Positions 1 to 6,054 of a DNA stretch of 6,935 bases are shown piece by piece. Numbering within the stretch: the stretch's first letter is position 1; each line of letters starts with the position of its first letter. Made by a program: the position numbers and the translations under genes. The stretch comes from Coriobacteriia bacterium (lineage in GTDB: Bacteria; Actinomycetota; Coriobacteriia; Coriobacteriales; UBA8131), in the NCBI GenBank assembly GCA_009781525.1, contig WQXZ01000091.1, forward strand, positions 1-6,935. Direction: 5' to 3'. Below the pieces are notes generated by a model. That model searched no databases, was not told the DNA's origin, and was given only the letters and a program-made list of their open reading frames with translations.

Positions 1-560
1 AGGCGAATGACATCAGGGTTAAAGATATCAATTACCTGCTCAGCAATCGGATAGTAGAAATCGAAGAAGAACTGAAGCAGCTCTTTAACTGCATCCGGCT
101 CCTCATACAGAGCAGCTAAGCCTTCACTGAACCCCATCAGGTTCATCAACTGTAGAAACGTGCCTCCTCCTGGCGCATACCATACAGAACTGTCTTCGCG
201 TGAATAGGCCATCTTACTGGCTGCGTCCTCCGCAGCAGCCTTCCAGTCGACATCCTTCACACTTTCCGGGATCGAAACGTAGTCTTGCCACTTGGTGATA
301 TCTTTGAGGATAAATTCATCTGGTGTTGGCAAGGATAAACCACCAACTTCCTCTACAGCAGTGTAGGGGACTCCCCAAAAATCCTTCGGGTTGTCTGGAT
401 CTGACCTGTCACCAGCTAAAGCGGCTAACGCAACGCCTTGATTTGGTGGGGGGCCTTCGATTCCTGGGAGTGGTCCATAGTACGAATACTGCGGAACATA
501 CTCTGGAATCTGCCCATGAAGTACCCTTAACAGGTTCTCTTTTGGACTCAGTGTCGGCAT
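1..560 (-). CDS. URO-D superfamily protein, methyltransferase-like (3' end outside window)
   Basis: This is an open frame with no stop from the ATG at 560 to the left edge, giving 186 codons of an estimated 350-400. The start is supported by an SD GGGAGG five bases upstream. The N-terminus, MPTLSPKENLLRVLHGQIPE, is the usual opening of uroporphyrinogen-decarboxylase-fold proteins (helix with NLLRVL, then G-x-x-PEYVP). It is followed by a DFWGVPY motif near residue 61 and a FLQLMNLMGFSEGLAALYEEPD stretch (about residues 135-156) that is typical of the fold. The RQAGRY substrate-pocket motif of true HemE is not seen. It is therefore more likely one of the MtaA/CmuA-like corrinoid or coenzyme methyltransferases that anaerobes carry in many copies, used for example for O-demethylation of methoxylated compounds. 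Substrate cannot be read from this half. It follows the cyd terminator and probably has its own promoter. The family is fairly certain and the role is not. Confidence 0.82.
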   Translation of the reverse strand, partial: MPTLSPKENLLRVLHGQIPEYVPQYSYYGPLPGIEGPPPNQGVALAALAGDRSDPDNPKDFWGVPYTAVEEVGGLSLPTPDEFILKDITKWQDYVSIPESVKDVDWKAAAEDAASKMAYSREDSSVWYAPGGGTFLQLMNLMGFSEGLAALYEEPDAVKELLQFFFDFYYPIAEQVIDIFNPDVIR

Positions 561-571
561 AAATACCTCCC
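558..571 (-). promoter_or_regulatory. Ribosome-binding site and start of the URO-D family gene
   Basis: On the minus strand GGGAGG is followed by TATTT and ATG. This is a strong SD at a short but workable spacing. It fixes the start of a gene whose stop lies outside the window. Confidence 0.8.
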
Positions 572-612
572 TTTCTCACTCTAAATGCTTACATTACAAA
601 ACAACTACTGGA

Positions 613-673
613 ATTTTACCAATAGTAAACGGAGGCAAAATCGGTTTAATGGTTTTGCACAAAATGGATTATA
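613..673 (-). promoter_or_regulatory. Possible promoter and operator region of the URO-D family gene
   Basis: The gap between the cyd terminator and the URO-D gene contains a perfect TATAAT on the minus strand at 673-668, with no good -35 partner. Just downstream, at 664-653, is an inverted repeat TTTTG-TG-CAAAA that would sit near the transcription start. A second candidate is an extended -10, TGGTAAAAT, at 621-613, with a weak TTTTGC 16 bases upstream. It overlaps another small inverted repeat, TTTAC-5-GTAAA (629-615). These are A/T-rich motifs in an intergenic gap, so chance matches are expected. The region is very likely regulatory, but which promoter is used cannot be decided from sequence. 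Confidence 0.4.
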
Positions 674-764
674 GGGAGCAAGACGAAACAGGCATATTGC
701 TAGTCTGATTGTATAGATAAACAGAGAAAATGAAAGCAGTCGAAAGGCACCTGCAAACCATACG

Positions 765-794
765 AAAGGAGCAGCTCAACCGAGCTGCTCCTTT
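765..794 (-). terminator. Intrinsic terminator of the cydAB operon
   Basis: A perfect 13-bp inverted repeat (arms 765-777 and 782-794, AAAGGAGCAGCTC and its complement) with a four-base loop lies 36 bases after the cydB stop. Read on the minus strand, the stem is GC-rich in its upper part and ends in TTT, followed by CGT. The U tract is short, so termination may be incomplete. Position and stem quality make it the natural end of the cyd transcript. Confidence 0.8.
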
Positions 795-830
795 ACGCAA
801 ACAATATACAAAGAGAGTGTCAGCAAAATC

Positions 831-1910
831 CTAGTAGCCGTGATCCAGATCATCCTCGGTGATCCGCCCTCTGAAGGTGCGGTAGAGATAGACGTGGTAA
901 GCCAGTACCAGCGGCAGGCCGATGCAAGTGATAATAGTCATAATCATCAGTGTCATCTCAGAATTCGAGGAGTTGAAAATCGTCAGTGACAGCTCAGGCT
1001 GTGCGGCTCCAGGAATAATAAAGTAGGTCACGATACCCTGCGGGTTTGCAGCTGCTGGAATCAGATTCGGATAAATCGAAGCAGCTGTCATCGCAACCAG
1101 AGCTACCGGGATAATGCTGACAGCTAAAAAGCTGAACAGGTCGTTTTTCTTAGCCATAAAGAAGCGCGACAGCCCCCAGCCAACTACACAGAGAGCTGCG
1201 AATATGTATGCCAGTGGCAAGGCAACGCGATCGCTGCTGAACTGCGGCTTAACGATTCCCAGGAAGAAAATGCTTACTAGAACAAAGACAACCAGCGAAA
1301 CCAGACTGAATACTGAGCGCATCTTAACTGCACGTGTGTGCACCTCTGAGTCCAGCGGGGCTTTGAGGGACAGCCATGCAGCACCCTGAGTGATGCATGA
1401 CACCAGACCCATTACACCGCAAAGCAGAGCAAAGGGGTTCAGCAGTGAGAAAAAACCACCTCGATACTCACCAGCAGCATCCAATGCAACACCTTGGATG
1501 ATATTACCTATAGCAGCACCATACAGCAGTGCCGGAAGAAAACTACCAATGAAGAAGAACAGATCCCAGAGCTTCCTCCACTTCTCATCCAGCTTGCTCA
1601 TCTCAACAGCCATTGCGCGGATGATCAAGCCAAAGAGCACCAGCATTATTGCTAGATAGAATCCTGAGAAACTTGTCGCATAAGCGGGGGCAAACGCTGC
1701 GAACAGTGCACCACCGCCAGTAAGCAACCATACTTCATTTCCATCCCAAAATGGGCCCACTGAATGTCGAACAATCGACTTCTCGTGGTCATCCTTGGCG
1801 ATAAAGGGATACAGGATGCCTGCGCCAAGATCAAAACCATCTAATACAAAGTATCCGATCAAAAGAACAGTAATTAACAAAAACCAGAGAATCTGTAGAG
1901 CCTGATGCAC
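831..1910 (-). CDS. cydB: Cytochrome bd ubiquinol/menaquinol oxidase subunit II
   Basis: CydB pairs with CydA in the membrane-bound bd oxidase, which reduces O2 to water with quinol electrons. The protein is 359 aa, close to the family length, and hydrophobic throughout with about eight to nine membrane helices. Diagnostic stretches are VLDGFDLGAGIL (about residues 22-33), GPFWDGNEVWLLTGGGALFAAF (about 52-73) and the C-terminal YHVYLYRTFRGRI. The conserved acidic residues of DGFD and WDGNEVW are present. The start chosen is the GTG at 1910: AAGGAGG precedes it by eight bases. A GTG three codons earlier (1919) is in frame but touches the SD with no spacer, so it is unlikely. The cydA stop is one base upstream of this start, which indicates tight co-translation. 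It ends in TAG and is followed by a strong hairpin terminator. Confidence 0.96.
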   Translation of the reverse strand: MHQALQILWFLLITVLLIGYFVLDGFDLGAGILYPFIAKDDHEKSIVRHSVGPFWDGNEVWLLTGGGALFAAFAPAYATSFSGFYLAIMLVLFGLIIRAMAVEMSKLDEKWRKLWDLFFFIGSFLPALLYGAAIGNIIQGVALDAAGEYRGGFFSLLNPFALLCGVMGLVSCITQGAAWLSLKAPLDSEVHTRAVKMRSVFSLVSLVVFVLVSIFFLGIVKPQFSSDRVALPLAYIFAALCVVGWGLSRFFMAKKNDLFSFLAVSIIPVALVAMTAASIYPNLIPAAANPQGIVTYFIIPGAAQPELSLTIFNSSNSEMTLMIMTIITCIGLPLVLAYHVYLYRTFRGRITEDDLDHGY

Positions 1911-1911
1911 C

Positions 1912-3366
1912 TTACTCACCTCCTTCTACCTGAGCGGCAGTCTTGCTGCCGATCGCCTTATTTGCTTTGGTACCTTTACCAGCAGACTCATCAACCTCGA
2001 CAGGCCCGGTCTTAATGGTGCCCAATACCACCCGTAACCAGGAGATAAGCAGAATCGAGTAGAAAACAATGAATAGTGAGATTGTGATCAGGATCTCAGG
2101 TGCAGAAACCACAGGAGATACCGCATCCAAGGTCAGCAACAGGTCATAGACGACCCAGGGTTGACGGCCGATCTCTGCAACCATCCAACCGGACTGAATT
2201 GCCAAAAACGGAATCAGTGGCCCCCAGACCATGAGAGAAAGCATGGCTGTGCTGGTCTTGCCCTTCTTTGCGCTGAATAGTGCTCGCGAAGCTACTATAA
2301 GCCAGATAATCATCAACCCATACAGGCAGATCATCAGATGATAAGCTTGGAAAGTGATGTTCACTGGTGGAATTCCACCCTGATAGCTTGACGCTTTGAC
2401 TCCATCGTAGTCGTCAAAGCTATTTAAGCCACCTTCGATGGTGTCCAAACCAGGATAGATTGTATCAAAGTTACCCGAGCCAAGGAAGCTGGCTCCACCC
2501 GGAATGCTAATGCTCCAAGTCTTGCCGGTTGTCTGGTCAACCCAACCGATAATCGACAGATCCATCGGTCCGTCTTCCCAGTGACCCTCCATTGCAGCAA
2601 GTTTAGCAGGCTGATACTCAGCAACTACCTTTGCCTGCATGTGCGCAAGCGGGAGCATCAGTATAACAGTGATGATACCGACCCGAAGTCCCATCTGCAT
2701 AAAAGTCACGCCGTGATGCTCATCGCGGCCCTTCTTCAGATACCATGCACCGACCGCCATCACGCAGAAGGCACCAAGAATCAGCAGCGAGTCCACAGTA
2801 TGCAGATAGCGGGCGATTGATGACGGGTTCAGCGCAGCTGCCCAAAAGTCTGTTATAACAGCCTTGCTGCCGTCTGGAAGCAGCTCAAAACCTGCCGGAG
2901 TCTGCATCCAGGAATTCGCAATCAGAATCCAGAGTGCTGACAGAGCAGAGCCAAACCAGGTCATCCAGCAGGAGACCAGATAGGCTTTCGGCGATACCCG
3001 GTTGCGACCGAATAGCACGATACCCAGAAAAATCGACTCCAGAAAAAACGCCAAAAGCGCTTCAGCTGCCAGCGGAGCTCCGAATATATCGCCAACGAAA
3101 CGTGAATAATTTGCCCAGTTAGTACCAAAGCTGAATTCCATGGTAATACCTGAAGCAACACCGATAATGAAGGTCGTAGTGAAGATCTTCGCCCAAAACT
3201 TGGTCGCAGCTTTATCTTTGGAATCACGTGTTTTGTAATAGCGCGTTTCTGAGAGCGCCATAAACAAACCTAGACCAATTGATAAAGGTACGAACAGAAA
3301 GTGGAAAATCACAGTCAACGCAAATTGAAAACGGGATAAGGCGACTGCATCTGTGAAGAACCCCAT
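1912..3366 (-). CDS. cydA: Cytochrome bd ubiquinol/menaquinol oxidase subunit I
   Basis: CydA carries haems b558, b595 and d and the quinol site of the bd oxidase. At 484 aa it is shorter than the E. coli protein, which fits the short Q-loop type common in Gram-positives. Key residues appear in place: His22 in FQFALTVIFHFLFVPLSIG, Glu102 and Glu110 in AAEALLAFFLES, His189 in ARYLHTVDSL, the Q-loop QPAKLAAMEGHW (Lys255 and Glu260 match the E. coli quinol-site pair), and GRQPWVVY at 400-407. The C-terminal tail (about 455-484) is polar, rich in Lys and Ala, and probably cytoplasmic. The ATG start has AAGGAGG four bases upstream. It is first in a two-gene operon with cydB. The 350-bp upstream gap holds a candidate promoter and an operator-like inverted repeat, suggesting regulation by oxygen or redox state. 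No cydDC assembly transporter is visible in the window. Confidence 0.97.
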   Translation of the reverse strand: MGFFTDAVALSRFQFALTVIFHFLFVPLSIGLGLFMALSETRYYKTRDSKDKAATKFWAKIFTTTFIIGVASGITMEFSFGTNWANYSRFVGDIFGAPLAAEALLAFFLESIFLGIVLFGRNRVSPKAYLVSCWMTWFGSALSALWILIANSWMQTPAGFELLPDGSKAVITDFWAAALNPSSIARYLHTVDSLLILGAFCVMAVGAWYLKKGRDEHHGVTFMQMGLRVGIITVILMLPLAHMQAKVVAEYQPAKLAAMEGHWEDGPMDLSIIGWVDQTTGKTWSISIPGGASFLGSGNFDTIYPGLDTIEGGLNSFDDYDGVKASSYQGGIPPVNITFQAYHLMICLYGLMIIWLIVASRALFSAKKGKTSTAMLSLMVWGPLIPFLAIQSGWMVAEIGRQPWVVYDLLLTLDAVSPVVSAPEILITISLFIVFYSILLISWLRVVLGTIKTGPVEVDESAGKGTKANKAIGSKTAAQVEGGE

Positions 3367-3383
3367 AATGCCTCCTTTCTTCT

Positions 3384-3401
3384 GACTTGCCGGACTTGCC
3401 C
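3384..3401. repeat. Two tandem 9-mers in the cydA leader
   Basis: On the plus strand GACTTGCCG is followed directly by GACTTGCCC and then by GACT, giving two near-identical 9-base units just upstream of the cydA SD. It may be chance or slippage. No function is evident. Confidence 0.5.
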
Positions 3402-3417
3402 GACTGTTTCCCTTGCT

Positions 3418-3435
3418 GAGCTAACTTCATAGCTC
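3418..3435 (-). promoter_or_regulatory. Small inverted repeat in the cydA leader
   Basis: GAGCTA and TAGCTC form a perfect 6-bp stem with a six-base loop, about 50 bases upstream of the cydA start. It would fold in the 5' untranslated RNA. It has no T tract and is not a terminator. Significance is uncertain. Confidence 0.3.
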
Positions 3436-3510
3436 TGAACACGGCGGTAAATACTCAGGGATAAAACCAGACGACAGACTGCACGAAGTAAAGACCAGCC
3501 TAGGTTTATT

Positions 3511-3533
3511 ATTGTTACACACCAGGTAACAAT
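3511..3533. promoter_or_regulatory. Operator-like inverted repeat upstream of cydA
   Basis: ATTGTTAC and its exact complement GTAACAAT form 8-bp arms around a seven-base centre. The repeat lies 13 bases downstream of the candidate -10 box of the cydA promoter, so a bound repressor would cover the start of the transcript. The half-sites TTGTTA/TAACAA resemble those of the redox regulator Rex. Rex sites are normally 18 bp with six bases between these hexamers, and here the gap is nine, so the regulator stays open. The same bases could also fold as an RNA hairpin. Confidence 0.5.
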
Positions 3534-3546
3534 TCCCTTGTTGCTA

Positions 3547-3575
3547 ATGCTACCAGCGTAGTAGTAATTAATCAA
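3547..3575 (-). promoter_or_regulatory. Candidate cydAB promoter
   Basis: On the minus strand TTGATT (3575-3570) and TAGCAT (3552-3547) are separated by exactly 17 bases, each matching four of six positions of the sigma-70/SigA consensus. TGG directly before the -10 makes it an extended -10 promoter. Transcription would begin near 3540, leaving a leader of about 170 bases before cydA. An alternative is TTTATA-17-TACAAT at 3702-3674, which has a better -10 but overlaps the end of the upstream operon. Confidence 0.45.
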
Positions 3576-3702
3576 GTGTTCTTCTCCCCTTATTCCCCCC
3601 TGATATCAGTCGGTTTACCCGGGTGAAGCGACATGCTTGCATCACATTAGGCTACCAGCCTTTTAGCTATTTGATTGTAGCGCTTATCTAGCTTGCTATA
3701 AA
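3576..3702. other. Palindrome-rich intergenic stretch upstream of the cyd promoter
   Basis: No convincing gene lies here. Within about 100 bases there are five short perfect inverted repeats: CTGATATCAG (3600-3609), ACCCGGGT (3617-3624), ATGC-TT-GCAT (3633-3642), AGGCT-ACC-AGCCT (3649-3661) and TAGC-TT-GCTA (3689-3698). The third and fifth share the core GCTTGC. A C-rich run follows at 3585-3600 (plus strand). Together with the promoter and inverted repeat downstream, this looks like an upstream regulatory region, but no known operator consensus is matched. Confidence 0.4.
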
Positions 3703-3720
3703 GACAGCTTATATGCCGTC
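3697..3720 (-). terminator. Weak terminator-like hairpin after the membrane protein gene
   Basis: GACGGC and GCTGTC form a 6-bp stem with one G-U pair around ATATAA, followed by TTTATA on the minus strand. The stem begins at the last base of the stop codon. It is short, so termination would be partial at best, and part of the cyd transcript could be read-through from the upstream genes. Confidence 0.4.
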
Positions 3721-4304
3721 TACCCGTCTGAATCGTCTTCAAGCTGCCCGGCTGGCCCACTGCGCAGACTGATTCGCCCTGAGCTCCTTTGATGCTGCAT
3801 CATTTGTCGCTGGTAGTCTGCATCAGAGTCGCTCAACTTGAGTTCTCTACTGGTGTTGTCGTTGGATCGCGCTTGATCGTTGCCCATCCTAAGTATCGGT
3901 ACCATCATCATTACCTGCAAAAGATAAAGAATGGCTAGCCAGAAACTCCACTTGTCAAATACTAACATCGTTCCACGGAAGTCCTGCGAGAAAGCGAAAA
4001 GAAATATCACCAACATTGCTGCAATTGTCGAAACCACCATCCATGGTAAGACCTTACCGTAAAACATGATTCGCCTTGCTAGCCGGTCAACCCCTTCATC
4101 GTCGCCTGTTTCCGAGCCTTGGTAACGTAGGTTCCGTAGCAGAATAATTGCCGCCATAAAGACGAAAGACAGAAACGCCAAGCTTGCAAAAACCAGATTG
4201 CCGATCGCCCATGACCCTATATCGAACACCCCGGCGCGCGGAGTCGCCTCAGCGGTAATAATGGTGCTTGAAAGCACGAGCGATCTTATCCACATGAAAT
4301 GCAT
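3720..4304 (-). CDS. Small three-helix membrane protein of unknown function
   Basis: About 194 aa with three predicted membrane helices: residues 32-56 (WAIGNLVFASLAFLSFVFMAAIILL), 84-105 and 117-138. A charged loop (GSETGDDEGVDRLARR) separates the first two, and a long polar tail (about 141-194) is rich in Ser, Asp, Gln and Arg. From memory, the pattern TIITAEATPRAG, then SWAIGNL, then SQDFRG and VFDKWSFWLAIL resembles the membrane module that closes many large surface proteins of Coriobacteriia and some Firmicutes, here with no extracellular part. It could be a stand-alone form or the remnant of a larger gene. Start choice is weak: ATG 4304 lies ten bases after the acpS stop with only a poor SD. 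ATGs at 4352 and 4334 (overlapping acpS) and 4295 are alternatives. It probably shares the acpS transcript. No enzymatic motif was recognised. Confidence 0.7.
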   Translation of the reverse strand: MHFMWIRSLVLSSTIITAEATPRAGVFDIGSWAIGNLVFASLAFLSFVFMAAIILLRNLRYQGSETGDDEGVDRLARRIMFYGKVLPWMVVSTIAAMLVIFLFAFSQDFRGTMLVFDKWSFWLAILYLLQVMMMVPILRMGNDQARSNDNTSRELKLSDSDADYQRQMMQHQRSSGRISLRSGPAGQLEDDSDG

Positions 4305-4314
4305 CGGCGGCGCT

Positions 4315-4845
4315 CTAAGTCTCAGAAGGGGCATCGTCAGACAGAGACTCATCCATCTCGTCTAGCAACGATCGCAGATCCTTGAACTGCTTCAGCAGCT
4401 CTGCTTTGGGGTCGACGGTATCAATTACCTGCGGACGATCCTGCTCGCGGATCGCAACTGCAGACGCCACCCCGACCTGGTGGGTATACGAGAGCGACAG
4501 CTCAATGGAAACGACTCCCTGCCGCATCGCCTCAAGCCTCGCCTCGCCTTCCAAATGTGGATAAGGACGCCCTCGTTCTGAATGGCGCACCTCGACATCG
4601 GTCCATCCCATTCCGCGGAAGCCGGTGCCCAACGCCTTCAGCACAGCTTCTTTGGCTGCGAAGAAGAGAGCGTAGTGAACTATCGGGCGGGCTTTTGCTT
4701 CGGCGTATTCGATTTCTGCAGCAGTGAAGAGGCGGTCGCGCATTCTTGGCACTCGAGCGAAGGCTTTCTGCAGGCGCTCGATCTCGATGATGTCAACGCC
4801 TAGTCCTGCCAGGTTCGTTGCGATGTTGGTGCTGTTATCTTCCAT
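4315..4845 (-). CDS. acpS: Holo-[acyl-carrier-protein] synthase with C-terminal extension
   Basis: AcpS moves 4'-phosphopantetheine from coenzyme A to the serine of acyl carrier protein, which activates fatty acid synthesis in the cytoplasm. Family motifs are clear: LGVDIIEIERL with the Mg2+ ligand Asp18, and FFAAKEAVLKALGTGF with Glu66 and Lys70. The last motif reads LSLSYTHQVGVASAVA, where most family members have SHT, so a usual His is Tyr. The core ends near residue 132. About 44 further residues, acidic and probably helical (PKAELLKQFKDLRSLLDEMDESLSDD), have no counterpart in the usual 115-130 aa enzyme. The ATG start has AGAGG nine bases upstream. It follows the GlmS-like gene by 24 bases and precedes the membrane protein gene, so co-transcription is likely. 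Confidence 0.93.
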   Translation of the reverse strand: MEDNSTNIATNLAGLGVDIIEIERLQKAFARVPRMRDRLFTAAEIEYAEAKARPIVHYALFFAAKEAVLKALGTGFRGMGWTDVEVRHSERGRPYPHLEGEARLEAMRQGVVSIELSLSYTHQVGVASAVAIREQDRPQVIDTVDPKAELLKQFKDLRSLLDEMDESLSDDAPSET

Positions 4846-4869
4846 GCATAAAAGCCTCTACTGCACTTG

Positions 4870-6036
4870 TTACTCTTCGACGACCACCTTGCTCAGGTAG
4901 CGCGGGCGGTCGATGTCTCTGTTCAGAGATGTTGCGATATCGTGCGCAAACAGTTGCAGGGCAACTGCGGTAACAAAGGGAGTCTGCAGAGCACTTGCCT
5001 CTGGCAAAATGATAACACGGTCTGCGTTCTGGATACTCTTTGTCGCGCTTGTCGTTGCAAAAACCACCAGTCTTGCACCATACGATTTGACTCTGTCAAA
5101 GACATTGTTCATTGAGTCGTCGTTTGGGTCAACCGGAAGCAAAGCCACTATCGGGGTCGCATCTTCGGGCTCGATCAAGGCAATCGGTCCATGCAGAAAC
5201 TCGAGCGCCGGAAAAGCCTCGGCGTGCAGATAGCTGGTCTCCTTCAGCTTCAGGGCACCTTCTTTGCAGGTGGTCACGCTATTGCCCCTGCCAAGAAACA
5301 GGACGCTCTTGGCTTCTGCCGTGAACTGGGCTGCCTTGGTTATCGATTCGAGGCTTGGCTGCGAGAGCACGAGCGCGATTTTATCCCCAAGTTCAGAAAG
5401 CTCGGAGTAGTATTCTGCTACCTGATCGGAGGTCAGGGTTTGTCTTTCTTGCCCCAGGTAGAGGGCCAGCAGGGCAAGGGTCGCCAACTGGGCGGTGTAG
5501 CTTTTTGTTGCCGGCACGGCAGCTTCGACCTCGGCTTTGACATTTATCGTTGCGTCCGACTCGACTGTGATCGTGGAGCCCAAGACGTTGGTAATCGCGA
5601 TTATGTAGGCGTTGTTGGCGCGGGCCTGGCGGAGGGCGTTTAGCGTGTCGCTGGTCTCGCCGGACTGGCTGATGGCGATGGCCATCGTGTCGTTTGCTGT
5701 CTGGGGCCGGTTGAAGACGAATTCGGAAGCGATCTGGACGTCGACTGTCAAGTCGGTCCAGCGCTCGATCAGGTCTTTCGCAATCAGGCCGGCGTGGGAG
5801 GAGGTTCCGCAGGCGATGATGTAAATATGCCGGATTTCGGCTAGTTGCTCACTGGTGAGAGTTACCTCATTAAGCGTCAGGCGATTGGTAGCCTGGTCAA
5901 GCCGACCGGCTACAACCTCGCGCAGAACGCGTGGCTGCTCGAAGATCTCTTTTAGCATAAGGTTCGGAAACTCGCCTGTCTCCTGGGCGGTTTTTGCTGC
6001 CAGTGCTGATAGATTGGGATTAGCTTGGTCTGTCAA
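4870..6036 (-). CDS. GlmS-like sugar-phosphate isomerase (two SIS domains, no glutaminase domain)
   Basis: The 388-aa product matches the isomerase half of glucosamine-6-phosphate synthase, including its linker (LMLKEIFEQPRVLREVVAGRL, residues 26-46) and C-terminal tail. First SIS domain: ACGTSSHAG (75-83) and SQSGETSDT (123-131). Second SIS domain: KEGALKLKETSYLHAEA from 258. By alignment to E. coli GlmS, the catalytic Lys485, Glu488, His504, Arg599 and Lys603 correspond to Lys263, Glu266, His282, Arg379 and Lys383, all kept. The roughly 240-residue N-terminal glutaminase domain (usually starting MCGIVG) is absent, and asd lies only 102 bases upstream, so it is not nearby. The short N-terminus (MTDQANPNLSALAAKTAQE) is unlike GlmS. 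The start is TTG with AAGGAG ten bases upstream. The enzyme may use free ammonia, or run as a deaminase or other sugar isomerase. Its position with asd and acpS suits envelope precursor supply. Confidence 0.88.
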   Translation of the reverse strand: MTDQANPNLSALAAKTAQETGEFPNLMLKEIFEQPRVLREVVAGRLDQATNRLTLNEVTLTSEQLAEIRHIYIIACGTSSHAGLIAKDLIERWTDLTVDVQIASEFVFNRPQTANDTMAIAISQSGETSDTLNALRQARANNAYIIAITNVLGSTITVESDATINVKAEVEAAVPATKSYTAQLATLALLALYLGQERQTLTSDQVAEYYSELSELGDKIALVLSQPSLESITKAAQFTAEAKSVLFLGRGNSVTTCKEGALKLKETSYLHAEAFPALEFLHGPIALIEPEDATPIVALLPVDPNDDSMNNVFDRVKSYGARLVVFATTSATKSIQNADRVIILPEASALQTPFVTAVALQLFAHDIATSLNRDIDRPRYLSKVVVEE

Positions 6037-6054
6037 CGTTTCACATCTCCTTAA
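6036..6054 (-). promoter_or_regulatory. Ribosome-binding site and TTG start of the GlmS-like gene
   Basis: AAGGAG on the minus strand is followed ten bases later by TTG ACA GAC. An ATG in the spacer is followed at once by TGA. The dedicated SD argues that the shortened gene is translated in its own right and is not simply a fragment of a broken gene. Confidence 0.6.

Noticed and set aside
323..562. Plus-strand frame of 79 codons opposite the URO-D family gene
   Set aside because: It is the shadow of a better-supported minus-strand gene with a strong SD and recognisable family sequence.
3224..3442. Minus-strand frame of 72 codons from a GTG, overlapping the start of cydA
   Set aside because: More than half of it lies inside cydA in another phase. 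Its unique part is low-complexity GKQSGKSGKSEER produced by the tandem 9-mers, and no convincing SD precedes it.
3511..3533. Canonical Rex operator upstream of cydA
   Set aside because: The half-sites are similar, but the nine-base gap between TTGTTA and TAACAA does not fit the 18-bp Rex site, so only a generic operator is claimed.
4264..4277. GTGCTT-GA-AAGCAC hairpin near the start of the membrane protein gene
   Set aside because: It lies inside the coding frame, has a two-base centre and no T tract, and a palindrome of this size is plausible by chance.
5191..5643. Plus-strand frame of 150 codons opposite the GlmS-like gene
   Set aside because: It lies entirely antisense to a gene with clear conserved motifs, has no SD, and its composition is that of a mirrored frame.
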